A stretch of DNA of 64,000 nucleotides from Blasia pusilla (taxonomy: Eukaryota > Marchantiophyta > Marchantiopsida > Blasiales). Below, piece by piece: positions 32,929 to 44,181 of the stretch; the stretch's first letter is position 1; the number at the start of each line of letters is the position of its first letter. Location of the stretch: contig CM114275.1 in NCBI GenBank assembly GCA_050084515.1, positions 15,810,001 through 15,874,000 of the forward strand, written 5' to 3'. A model generated the notes under the pieces. The model saw nothing but the letters and a program-made list of their open reading frames with translations. It made no database searches and was not told the origin of the DNA. The position numbers and the translations under genes are program-made.

Positions 32929-34218
32929 TTTGCTCGTCCAAAAGACGATAGTATCCAGTTATTAGGCATCAGTTTAGGCAATTGGTGATCCGGAATTTCT
33001 TGTCGACGCCGTCTTATGAAGTTTTGAATGAATTGGACTCCGTGAATCTGTGCAAAAATGTAATTGCTCCATCGTAACCAAGGCACTTAGACCTCAACAT
33101 CGGAATGTAAGGGTTTCCTGAAGGGAGGTTCGTTTGAGAAAATTTCCTGCTCACTCCTTTCGCACCTCCGCTAGGTGCACCATCTGAATTTTGTGGAGCA
33201 GCCATCTTCTTCACTTGCACCCTTGACTAAGTGAGTACGCACTAACATGTAAGTAACTGCACCCAGTACGCCGCAAGAGTCGCAAAGGGAACGCTCCTGA
33301 TTTTAGTTCGCCGTTGTATCAACACCGCAGACCAGCCATCAGGCGCTTCTGTCATGAGATGCGGAGTTTCCCTCTGGCAAGTCATGTCATCAAAAGTTCA
33401 GTTGCGTTGCACATTGATCCGAGGAGTCCTGGAACACTCCCTTTCGCTGAGATGAGTCGTCCTCGATGACCCGGAAGAGCTTTCCCCTCGACCTTCCTCA
33501 ACGAGAGATTATTTTCTACCGCCAGCGGTAAGTCTCTTGTGGTAGTGTCTTGTCTTACTGATCTGGATTACCAGGAGTGAGTTACAGAAGAGGAGGCGGC
33601 ATCGCTCTCCTATACCGGCCCGTCGAGTCGTGTGTTTCTGATCTGCATTCGCATTAGTGAAGTACGTTGATGGATTCGGATGCGTCGTCTTCTCATGACA
33701 TGAAGTCTTTTGAAGAGCGGAGTACAAGCGCTGGCCACCTCGGGATGTGCGCCATGTGGGGAATCGCGAGGTGTGATGAAGCGCTTGATATGTTGAAACG
33801 AGTGGGCTTTCTAGACGCCGGTGAGGAGCCGCTCGTGACCAACACTCCCAAGCCTTCGCTCGTCGAGAATCTCACGGAAGGAAGGCCTTTACGATGGGCC
33901 CGTCACCCTTTGCCAACCCGAAATTTGGATACTACACATGAAGAATTACAGCACAACTCCTCCCAAAGTGATGGCGGAAGAGACTTCCGACGAATATATC
34001 GCATGTCGTTCGCCAAGAGAATGTGCGCATTAGGTTAGATGAGCGTGGGCTCCAAGCTGCTGGCCAAGATCCCAGATTTCGAGAGGGTCGCGGTACCAAG
34101 TGATGAAACGGAAAGGCAAATCCGAGCCGAGAAAGATCGTGGCAACGGCGCATCGCATTATGACAAGATCTAAGCGATCCAATTCACGGACCTTCCCACC
34201 TTCGCACATCGGAAGGGC
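32929..34218. other. Mostly unassigned; one 123-codon open frame
   Basis: The first ATG of a plus-strand frame at 33670 opens up to 34038 (MDSDASSSHDMKSFEERSTS...). Its composition is plausible but it shows no known domain, and it may be an exon of an unrecognised gene. The remainder holds overlapping short frames only. Confidence 0.3.
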
Positions 34219-35639
34219 GAGCAATATTGCCAAAGCCCGGAGCACTAATTGCTCGGGGCTTAGGGGCTCCCACTAATTGGGAACCCCCAAGCGCCCTAAC
34301 CTACCCGTTATCTCCTAACCCACCCGCAAGTCCCTAACTAATTGCTAACCCAGATTACCCCGCGTGCTCTCTCCGCCTGATCAATCGACCCTTCTCCGGA
34401 TCTCGGTTTCGACCAAACCGCCACGGATATCCGTCGTAGACATCCCCATGGCATGGTAATGTACATAAACTTACATGGGGACCATACCATGTACATGATC
34501 CCCGCTGTTTACCCATGGCCTCTGACATCGTCCAATGACCTCGTTCCTTCCGAAGCCCTAAACCCATTCGTAGCAGTTTTTTTTGGGACCACTCGTGGAA
34601 TGGCTTTCGAATGAAGGAAGGAATGCCTTCCGTCGCACATTGCACCTTCCGTTGATGGCCTTCATTCTTTGCAACGTTACGGGGCCTCCAGGGTTCGTTG
34701 TTTCGTGCATTTATGAGTAGACAGCTTCGACTACACACCGGGGGAATGGAAAATGGAAAGGTTAAACGTTACGTCCGACTTCTGAAGACAATTTTCGACG
34801 CATCAAGCGGACAAAATGCGAGAACATGAGACCTAAGATGATCGCGATAAACACTCCATTTGTTGAAAGACATGGCCATCAAAGATGAGGAAGTACCCGT
34901 TGTAGCATTGATCGCGAAAAGAATCGAAAGAAACACCCGAGTGCAACAGAGGGAAAGTGAGGCGGACGGGACGCAGAGTCTTTCACGAGTTGATCCATGG
35001 CTTTTCTCAACGACGCCGTAAATACGACCATTCGTGCAAAGATGGCGATGACCAACGAGGCCAACACACGGTTTGGGCGTATTGCCTTGCGGTCTTCGTC
35101 TCCCAGGCCTGGAACAGCGGTGTCACCGCTACTCCCAAGAGAAGGTAATCTGCATCCCATTGTTCATCTCCAGTCCTCCCATGGGCGCGTCTGCCAAATG
35201 CGTGATCAAATTCATGAGGCCATGGCCTTGTTCCATCGTCCTGTCGGTATCTGCTCTTCGCTACCAATTCTAGACTGAACTTCCCTCTCCCTCACTCTGC
35301 TCCGAGAACTCCGCTCTCACAAAATTCAATTCCAGAAAGAGCCTATTCAAGTATCCGATGAATACCTCATGACTTGCGGCCAGGGATCAGCGAGAAAGCT
35401 TTGAAATAGACACGATCCGTCTGTCACGAGTTGTGGATGGAGTATTGGGCTCCAAGAATTTGCTGTCAAATCGCGCTCGGTTTGTGTCGCTCTCGCGTTT
35501 AGGGAGGGGTTTGCTGTCAGATCGACATTCACTTTGCAAGTTTCTATAGGTGCGTTACTGTCACTCACCTGTCTTCTGTCTTGCCTCTGAGCCCCTAAGC
35601 ACGGAGCAATTAGTGCTCCGGGCTTTGGCAATATCGCTC
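34219..35639. mobile_element. 1.4-kb element with 51-bp terminal inverted repeats
   Basis: The sequence at 34219-34269 (GAGCAATATTGCCAAAGCCC, ending TTAGGGGCTC) is repeated in inverse orientation at 35589-35639 with 3 mismatches in 51. Inside each repeat GAGCACTAATTGCTC can fold on itself. No transposase is recognisable between the arms, and no clean target duplication flanks them, so it is a candidate nonautonomous DNA transposon of unknown superfamily. A partial third end lies at 44443-44472. Confidence 0.7.
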
Positions 35640-36550
35640 TCTGGATGTCATAAGCAGCAAGCAAACAGCAGCAGCACGTTTGAGATACTTGACTGATGCC
35701 ATGAAACTCCGAGTCTCGATGTTGAGACAATCTTCAGCCTATGAAGATCGAAAAATGAACTTCAATAAAAACGCTTGATGGAAAGGGCTAGCTCAACAGT
35801 GCCAGAATGAGAAAGATCGTTCAATGTTGTACGAATCATTTCATTCTCGACTGTTACAAGAAATGACAGGTTAAGTGACGGCTGTAAGTAGAATGTGTAT
35901 CAGCTGTTGTCATTGATTGGCATAAGATTTGTAGTGACTAAGACATGGCGTTCCAGCGTTGTTCTGTTCCATCTAATAAAATATCTGAGCGGGGCGCTCC
36001 TTAGTTCAGGTGGCCCTTTGTGAGTATCGTCGTGTTAGCTCGTACTTGGAGAGTGAGTGAAGACTTCTTTTCCAACAAAGAGGACTCCTGAGCAGTTATG
36101 CCCACCTTTCCTGTATGGAATCTCATGGACTTCTTTGCCTTGGATACCATTTCTTAACACGAGGTCTACGCGAAGTGTAATGCATGAGTGGTAGAAAATC
36201 AGACCGGAAGCAGTGGCTGAGTACAGTAAGCTTCTATTCACCTGGAAATGTAGGGGTAAGATTGTGATTATGCTTTTTTAACACTCGTGTACTTGAAAAC
36301 TCCAGGGGGTAGTTCGGATCAGAGGCTGAAGGATCGCTGAGAATACATACTCGAGGGAAGCAAGGGCAGTTGGGAACTGGTATGTTTGGTCTATTTCTTT
36401 CTCCTTCATAGCATGGATTTCTTATCAGGCCTCATGTTTGAGTACTACTCTATTGTTGAAGTGCTTATGGAGGAGCTTGTGTGGTGTCAGTTTGGCAGTC
36501 GTAGGTCTCGGTATATCTTCCGTTAGAGTTCAATCGTGGCAGCCACCAAT
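35640..36550. other. No recognisable gene
   Basis: Only short frames. This may include the 5' region of the BED-finger ORF that follows. Confidence 0.4.
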
Positions 36551-37030
36551 ATGAATCGAGTTGTGTGGGGTGTTGCTCTTGGGGAGAATATATATTGGAG
36601 ATACATAGAGGATGGGGAAAAGTGGATGTGCATGCTTTGTAATCGCATCCTAAAGGCCAAGTGCAATCAGCACTTGATTAAAAACCACCCTGACTTGGAT
36701 GAGGCATTGCTAGTCCCACTAGAAAATCCAGGTAGGCGCACCAACGACCCAGTGATGGGTCGTAAGAGAGAAGTGACAGATGCCCAGAGAGAGAGAGAGC
36801 TCCTTAGGAAATCCGGGGATGCTCATAGGAGGGAGGCTAAAATCAGGAGGGAGAAAATGTACAGGTTGCATCAATTCCACTCGGAGAGGTGGTTGTCTAT
36901 GCAGCGGAGTCCTCATATCCCGATACTAGGGAAGAAGCCATCACTGGTGGCTTTGATGGAGTGTAATTTGGTGAATTCCTTGCATATTCGGGATTGGGAT
37001 GGCCTCCTAGACAGGAAACAATACCTTTGA
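36551..37030 (+). CDS. BED-type zinc-finger ORF (transposon-associated)
   Basis: From the first ATG (MNRVVWGVALGENIYW) the frame runs 159 residues. It holds a C2H2-style BED-like finger: W-M-CMLC ... H-LIKNHP. A strongly charged helix follows (DAQRERELLRKSGDAHRR through REKMYRLHQFH). BED fingers typically bind DNA in transposases and their domesticated relatives. The frame stops at 37028-37030, and a related charged ORF resumes at 37219 in another frame, so an intron or a frameshift may separate them. A start further upstream is possible. Confidence 0.5.
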   Translation: MNRVVWGVALGENIYWRYIEDGEKWMCMLCNRILKAKCNQHLIKNHPDLDEALLVPLENPGRRTNDPVMGRKREVTDAQRERELLRKSGDAHRREAKIRREKMYRLHQFHSERWLSMQRSPHIPILGKKPSLVALMECNLVNSLHIRDWDGLLDRKQYL

Positions 37031-37218
37031 GTGCTTGGTGAGAGTTCATGATTGCCAAAATAGTAACTCCATGATGGAGCATGTAGTATATGGTTGCTTG
37101 GCAGCCATAGATAGAGCAAGTCTACAAGGTTCTAAGGACTTGATAGGGAGGGGTAACGGTTACTTCACACATCTGGAGATGGTTAAGAAGTTGTGGGAGT
37201 AGTTCAAAAGGCGACGTT

Positions 37219-37599
37219 GTGTCTCTCTGGGAGCTACCTACCGAGTTTTTTGTCGAAAGAGAGGCACAAGTCAAGCAGAGTGTTGCGTGGATAGCACGCA
37301 AGAAACAAAATCTAATGGGTTGGCTTGAGCGAGATCAAGCCAAGTACTCTGAGTTTATGGCCAAGCAACAATATGAGGAATGGTTGGCCACTAGAGATTC
37401 CAAAAAAGCAAAAGATATTTTTGAGGAGAGAGCTGGTGCATATGTTCCAAGTCAAAGGAAACATGACAAAGACACCTGGTGTAAGAAGGGAAAACAGGGC
37501 TTGAAAGTGAGAGCAGAGGAGACGGGTGGAGACTTACATAAGTCTTTGGAATCAGATAGCAGTGATTTCCAACCCTTGCCACCCAGCGTCATCGCTTAG
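37219..37599 (+). CDS. Charged helical ORF, probable continuation of the BED-finger gene
   Basis: A 126-residue frame rich in Glu, Lys, Gln and Trp (AWIARKKQNLMGWLERDQAK) ending in an acidic Ser-rich stretch. It lacks its own clear start context and lies 190 bp after the BED-finger frame. I read it as an exon or frameshifted part of the same gene. No domain recognised. Confidence 0.4.
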   Translation: MSLWELPTEFFVEREAQVKQSVAWIARKKQNLMGWLERDQAKYSEFMAKQQYEEWLATRDSKKAKDIFEERAGAYVPSQRKHDKDTWCKKGKQGLKVRAEETGGDLHKSLESDSSDFQPLPPSVIA

Positions 37600-37706
37600 G
37601 CGCGACGCGCGGGTAAGGTGATAACGATAAGAAAGAGGCGGGTAAGGCTTCTAATTGCAAAGTACCACAGCGTTCAAAGGGCCAAAGGAAGGCTGAGACA
37701 CCGAAA

Positions 37707-38656
37707 TTGAAGGGGAATATTGTTACAGCAGTAGCCGAGTCCCCCTGTACACGATCGAAAAGATCTCTTCCACCCCCGAGAGAGAGTGAATTGGTGGAAC
37801 CCATTCCACCAGGTGGGGAGGCTCCAAGGGTGGAACCCACTCCACCCCTAGAGAGAGTGAATCGGTGGAACCCATTCCACCAAGTGGGGAGGCTCCAAGG
37901 GTGGAACCCACTCCACCGCCGAGAGAGAATCAAACGGTGGAACCCATTCTACCACGTGGGGAGGCTCCAAGGGCGGATCCCATTCCACGGCCAAGAGAGA
38001 GTCAGTTGGTGGAACCCATTCCACCAGGTGGGGATTCTATCAATGCGGATGCCACTCCACCTTCGGGACTTCAGCCTAATGCGGAATTCATTCCACCAGA
38101 GGGGGGAGCCGAAAGTGTGTATGCACAGTGTCGAGGTGATACGCCTGTGGAACCCATTCCACACACTCCATGTGGTGAGAATGGGGCAGCCATCCATCAT
38201 GAAGGGGTTACAGACGATCCACATTTGGTCAAGACAACCGGCTCTGCATTTTGCATCCCTATTCATGAAGACGTGCAGATTCCTTTTGCAAATCCGGAAA
38301 CATTGGAGGATCATGAAGATGCTGATGATGACACCCTCCTGAAGAAAAAACTATCCTCTAGAGAATTGAGAGCTTTGAAGAAAAATTTGGGCAAGACGTT
38401 GTTGAATGATATCAATGACAACATTAGAAGTGAGGTACCTAAACTTGGCACTCACTCACAAGTGACCAAGGCCAAGAACGTGAAGTCCACACGAACAGGT
38501 TTGACACCTACTGTCGAGGAGTGCAAGGAATTAGGAAAGCCAAAGTTTGAAGTACTCCAACAAATGATGGCAACCCCCCCAACCAGGATGGCTAAATGGA
38601 AGAACAAGTACGGCCAGCTCAACCCAGGAGTGGAAAAGAAAAAGAAAAAGGTATGA
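37707..38656 (+). pseudogene. Pro-rich repeat protein with a one-base frame break
   Basis: Two overlapping frames (37707 onward and 37865-38656) together encode one continuous protein, with tandem 24-residue units of the type VEPIPPxGEAPRVEPTPPPRE. These are followed by an acidic linker, a Lys/Glu-rich helical part (KKKLSSRELRALKKNLGKT) and a basic end (NPGVEKKKKKV). The first repeat interval is 71 bp, while the next two are 72 bp. The one-base loss explains the frame switch near 37,850, either a real mutation or a sequencing error. Function unknown. It sits between the BED-finger ORF and the MULE gene. Confidence 0.55.
37793..38060 (+). repeat. 72-bp coding minisatellite built on GTGGAACCCATTCCACC
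   Basis: GGTGGAACCCATTCCACC-type cores start at 37793, 37864, 37936 and 38008. Each full unit also holds a second half-unit GTGGAACCCACTCCACC. The core is nearly self-complementary (GTGGAA...TTCCAC). Confidence 0.9.
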
Positions 38657-39330
38657 ATATATGTATGAGTATGCACTCTCTATGTGATTTTGTGATTATG
38701 GCAAGAGTCCTTGTTCTCTACCTCCAATTTTGCTCTCTTATTTTACTTTCAAAATAGCTTAGCATAGATAGTAATGATATTCCTATCTCTGATTTTTTTC
38801 TCGTGTTGTCATTGCAGATAGCGTAGATGGAGATGTTCCCATATTGGATATGGGAAGCTAGATTCCAGAGTCGTTGCCCTGTGGTTTTTTAGATACTTCT
38901 CTCTCGGCAAAAGTATACCCTCGTTAGTTTTTGTCATTAGCGCTGTAGTTTTTGTACTTCTCGGACCTTACCTGAAAGTAATTTTGTACATAGGCTCTTA
39001 AAGAATCTACTACAGGTATACAGTTGGTTCTTCACTTATAATTAAGTGACAGGCCCCATAGTAGTAGAGTTAGAAGAGGCTTACACAAGTGGGACATGCT
39101 ACCACTAGGAATGCCACCGCCTTGTACAGAAAGTATTTGATTCTGAATTCAAAGTGGTGGGAGTTCACAAACTTCCATGATTTTTTTTCATACACTGCGT
39201 ACGATTTGGGCAGCAAGTTCTTGAGGTTCGAGAGCAATGTAGCACGCAGATTGGAGGGCAATCCAAACAAGTGAAGTTATTCTAAGAAATTCATGTTCCT
39301 TCCCATGCTTAGGAGGAAATCATCACCGAA
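38657..39330. other. Spacer between the repeat-protein ORF and the 21-bp array
   Basis: Contains no supported exon. The T-rich tract TTTTCTCGTGTTGTCATTGCAG near 38,797-38,818 could be a splice acceptor for sequence read through from 38,640. Confidence 0.35.
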
Positions 39331-39490
39331 GCATTCCACGGGTCTGATAAACCATTCCTGTTCCCAGAGAAGCCATTCCACCTTTGTTGAAGCCATTCCA
39401 CAAAACAGAGAAGCCATTCCATGTGAAGGGAAAGCCATTCCATGTCTATGGGAAGCCATTCCATATGTCACTGAAGACATTCCACTGGTA
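39331..39490 (+). repeat. 21-bp tandem array of AAGCCATTCCA units
   Basis: The core ATTCC begins at 39333, 39354, 39375, 39395, 39416, 39437, 39458 and 39479, so seven intervals are 21 bp with one of 20. In the plus frame it encodes EAIPxxx heptads; on the minus strand GMAxxxx heptads. It lies about 190 bp before the start codon of the MULE-type gene. Confidence 0.92.
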
Positions 39491-39681
39491 ATGGACAAGA
39501 GTAGGATCTGTTTGAAAGCAGGAATGCAGACTTCTTCATTCACATAAAAACCCAATACATGCCATTTGTTAAACCATGTCCAACCAGATTAGTAAATGTT
39601 TGAATAGCACCTTTTGACACCTCTTCTTTCTATCTTATTAACATACAGGGAAACATTGATCACAGAATTGACCTCCCCGCC

Positions 39682-42600
39682 ATGGCCACATCTGATATGC
39701 TTGCAAGTGGAAGCTCTTTAACAAGGAGGATATTATCCATGAACAAGATTTTTGTTCAAACTGATATTCCTCCAGGACTTATCTCAGCCAACAAGCTTTC
39801 CTGGGATGACGATCATGTAGCATACATATCTTGGGAAAGATTACATGATTTCATTCTTGGCGAGGGGCATGGCGATGGAAGGAACCCAACAACATTCTGG
39901 AAAGGAATGTCAAGATTGGGCAAGGGCTGCTCCAGAGACATGGATGGAGGGGGTCCATTGTACACAATATACTATTGTGCGCATGGCCCAACTTATCTGC
40001 GCCAAATGCATCAGGAGATTGTGCATAGGTGCCCACTATCTTCTCCTATCCATTCACATATTTCAAACTTTGATTATTGAGGAGAGTGGATGACCATTCA
40101 GTTAGAAATGGTTTAGTGTGTTAATTTCACATCAGCTCCTTTTGTTGTGTTTACAGGTCTGCTGTCCCCAAAAGTGGAAGAGGTAGTAGGCCGCGAGGAC
40201 AAATCATAAGTAGAGGCGATAGTTGCAAACGTGGGTGTCAATGTCGTTTTACAGTCCTTGAAATCAACACTCCTCCGCATGTTGCAAAGATCACCTACAA
40301 AAATAGAGCTCACGTGGATAAAGCCAACAAGCCATGCCATGGAAAGGACGACAAAGCATGCATAGATACACCAAAGATGTTTGCTCCTAGGATTTCAGAT
40401 GATCTAAAGAATTATGTGAAAGAGAGGCTTCGCTTGGGGGTTAAGCCCCACCAGATCCAAGCCGAGCATTCAAAGATGTTGAAAGAGCGCTCGTTGACGG
40501 ATACCAACTTTGAAGAGAGTTTGACCCGAGATGACTTCATGCAAATGCATGATATACGAAACATAAAAAAACAATTCAATCAAGAGACATTTCTATATGC
40601 TAGGAGCGAGAACGAGTCCTTGAGCTTGTTTGTTGAGTATTCTTCTGAGAAGGTGTTCATTTACGAGCCTTACATGGATGAGACACATCCATTCATTTTG
40701 GGATTCCAAAGCCAATGGCAGTTGAATGCTCTTGTAAAGTATGGACATCGCAGCGCCTTGAGCATGGATAGCACATTTGGCACAAATCGGAGCAGGGTAC
40801 TTGCTCTTACTTATTTTGTTGAAGAGATATTTCATGTGAAGTAAGTCTTCTTATTACTTTCATTCATGTAAAAATGATTCCATATAATCATGGTACTAAC
40901 ACTTGTATTGATGTTTTGTAGTTTCCCCTATATACTTTGCTGGTGTTTGATGATCACCACTCAGGGATAACCGTGGCCTGGGTTCTCACATCCAGTGCAA
41001 AAGAAGTGTATTTGGGAAAGTGGTTGAAAGCTATCTTGGATAAATGTAGAGTCATCCAACCAAATTGGGAACCAAATGCGATCATTGTTGACGACGCTTT
41101 GGCAGAGCAGAATGCATTAAGGTGAGAATAAATTCCTCTGTATTCATTAACGACAATTGGCATGATGGGTTAACTGTAGATTTGGATAGGATAATCTTCT
41201 CACATTTACTCTCACGGTGGAAGAAACCATTCCACCGTTGCAAAAATCGTTTCCGCCAACAAACATCAATATCCTTCTATGGTATGAGTGCTTTAAGCAG
41301 CATTAGCTATGCATATGAAGTTGTATTCATTATTTTTCCAACATGTAGGAAACCAGTCTTCCTCAAGAAGGGAAACCATTCCACCAACATAGAAGCGATT
41401 CTATCTGTTCCTAATGCAGACTAAATGATTGGAACCCTTTGAACAGGGCAATATTTCCAACAACACACATCATTCTATGTCTATGGCATGTACGACATGA
41501 CTGGTTAAAGGAGTTGAAGAAAAAGGTGCGTAGTCATGGCATGAGAGCTGAAATGTCGCGAAGGTTAGGAGACATCATGTATGTGAATCGATGTGGCACA
41601 TACACACGACAAGTCATTTTGAATGACGCAAAGAGGGACCTAGAGAAATTCTATGAAGACTATCAAGCGGAGTCAGAGTTTGTAAAGTACATACAAACAT
41701 ATTGGGAACCCAAGATTGGTGAGTATCATTGTTGTTTCTTGACTTTGAGTTTGGTTGTCGCATTCAATTATGCATTCAAATTTGAATTAACATTTCCTCA
41801 TTGGTGCAATGACTTCAGCAAAGTGGGTAAAAGCAGCAAGGGACTATCCTCATGCAAATCAAGATACGAATGCGGCAATTGAGAACTATCATGGAAGCAT
41901 GAAGGCTATCCTACATGATGACCACAAAACATTATCACAAAGAAGAGGGGACTACCTAGTTTGGAAACTCATCAATGACATTGAGGCATGGTATTTCCAC
42001 GTCCACTTGTTGAAAAGGAGAGGATTTATGACAAATGTGACACATGAAAAATACGTAAACAACGCTGTTTTGAAAGGGAAAGCAATTTCTGGTAGTGATG
42101 TAGAGATCATACGCACCAGGGGGGAGGTGAGTATGGCAAGAGTTAGGAGTCAGACATTGGAGAATAAATGGTATGAAGTCTACAACTACGATACAGAGTG
42201 GGGTCATTATGACTGTCCATGGTCTCTGAAGGGGAACATTTGCAAGCATATTGTAAGGGCCTCTTACATTCTTGTATTCTCCTTCTTTTCAAAGTGAATT
42301 GAACATATTACTTTACATATGTACTAAAATTGGTATTATATTATACTGAGTTTTTTTTAAAAAGTATGCCAGCAGATTCTTTGCCTTATTGAAGGAAAAT
42401 TACAATGAAGCAGATTTGGTGAAGATTTTGGGAACAAGGTTAGGAACAAGACAGGGTGGGATGGCTCATCTCAAGCTCATAACACGACAATCGAATGAGG
42501 AATTGGAGAATGATCCATGCCAACCTGAGATGTTTGACATGCATCCAAATGGAGGTAAATAACAATAGTGAACATCGAGTGATGTATACTTGGTGGATCA

Positions 42601-43315
42601 GGTCATGTAAACTTCAGGAATCAAGGCATGTCTACTTCTAGGACCATGTCATGTTTACGTCATGGATCAGGTAATGTATACTTCTAGGATCAGGTCTAGA
42701 ACCAGGTCATGTATACTTCTACATGCAGGTTATGAATACTTCCAAGATCATAAAAATGTTCGTATTGCAACATGGGATTTGATATTAGTGGTGGCTACTG
42801 CTAAACTAATTGTTTTCCATCTCTGGTGTTGGCACATAGACACCATTCCACCAGGATGTCGATTATCATCGGACTGTGCAAACCCTGTAACAAACTCCAG
42901 TATTGAAGAAATTAACAACTTGTTCTCAAGCATACGACTTTCCTGTATTCACAATGCTCGCCTTCTTACTTTAACTGCAAGGGCTTTGAAGGAGCTGAGC
43001 GGAAGGATCGAGTCTGAAAAAATAGCAGCTGGAAATGGGTTGACACCTCAACCAGGTAATCCATTCTCCAATTTTCAAGATGGATTCTTGAACAATAATT
43101 CCATTAGACGAGTTCAATCAAACATTGAACGTTGGTCCCGATGTAGAAGAAGATCTACAAGATCCATGACAGACCAGAATGATAGGCAAAACCCAAATTC
43201 ATTCACTAACCTACCTTTATTCCCCAGAGCAAAGTCTAGAAAGACAAAGTTGGGCCCACAAGCCCAACTTGATAGAGAAGCAGCCATTGCCTCATCAACG
43301 TGTACAAACACGTAG
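39682..43315 (+). CDS. SWIM/MULE transposase-like protein, seven exons
   Basis: Exons 39682-40028, 40157-40835, 40922-41121, 41447-41718, 41819-42252, 42365-42554 and 42840-43315 chain in phase to 865 codons. Domain order: an N-terminal Cys cluster (CKRGCQC); a MULE DDE core with MDSTFGTNR (first Asp), IIVDDALAEQNAL (second acidic motif), the CLWHVRHDW C-x2-H motif and NAAIENYHG (catalytic Glu); a SWIM zinc finger CPWSLKGNICKH; and a helical C-terminus. This is the Mutator-like transposase/FAR1 superfamily. The exon 2 donor is ambiguous: GTGAAG at 40836 keeps the frame, while the stronger-looking GTAAGT 5 nt later breaks it. It may be an active transposase gene or a domesticated copy. It starts in good context (GCCATGGCC). 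Confidence 0.8.
42557..42745. repeat. Intronic minisatellite, about 25-35-bp units
   Basis: ATGTATACTTCTAGGATCAGGTC-like units recur about six times with varied spacing inside the last intron of the MULE-type gene. Confidence 0.7.
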
Positions 43316-44181
43316 TGTAAGTGGAGTAGGCACGAAGAATTTTGAATATCACATGACATTCTATCCTTTTAGGAAGTAATGGATGAAATTTTGTAGCAGA
43401 ATTTTCATGAACATTTTGGAGTTGGAACATAAAGGAGATCGAGAATTGTATTTATTCTATTATTTTTTGTATTTTTTTCAATATGAAGAAAGACGTCTTC
43501 TGAATTGTCGACAGTCATCTCGATGTGATGGATACCATTCCACGGTACATTATAATGTTCAATATATCTGTTTTTGTTCCTTGCATACTTCAGAAGTTGT
43601 CCATAATAAAATATCTTCTGTGTGAGAACCACATGTCATCTTAACTCAGGATACGATTCTTAGGTTACCATTGTATGTGAATGTCATCCTCCATGCAGAA
43701 CTACCTCACGGAACTTCACCATTCTCTGTTCCTTCCTTCGGGGATTTTAAGCTACTCTGAAACCACATGTTTTGTGTGGTGAACACAATGCCATAAATCC
43801 TGAAAATCATTCAAAACAATGCATGTGGCATGGTTTCCAATCCCGAATTACCTTCCAATAGTGGGCAATACTCCACTTCCCGAGGACACCGTTCCACTTC
43901 ATCTTTGAGGGATTACAGCAGGGATTCCATATGCAATGAAATTGATTCTCAGGTTACCTATCCAAAAAGGAAATGATCCAATGAGATACAAGTGTAACAA
44001 CATTTCTACTTATGTATGTTCAATAATAAATGGTGTGAAGTTGTAAAGATAATAAGGTTTTCCGGGCCTTGGAGCCAACTGCTACTGCTTCATCAAAGCT
44101 ACGGACCAATAGGAGTTGAGCAGAGTAGCAACGTTAACGTAAAACATAGGCTGTGGAAAGGACTCTAGCCAGGATAAGGAA
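43316..44181. other. 3' flank of the MULE-type gene
   Basis: No gene. It contains scattered CATTCCAC-like words, for example ATACCATTCCACGG near 43,529. Confidence 0.4.

Noticed and set aside
40836-40922. Frameshift pseudogene call for the MULE-type gene
   Set aside because: An alternative GT donor 5 nt upstream restores the frame, so a break is not proven.
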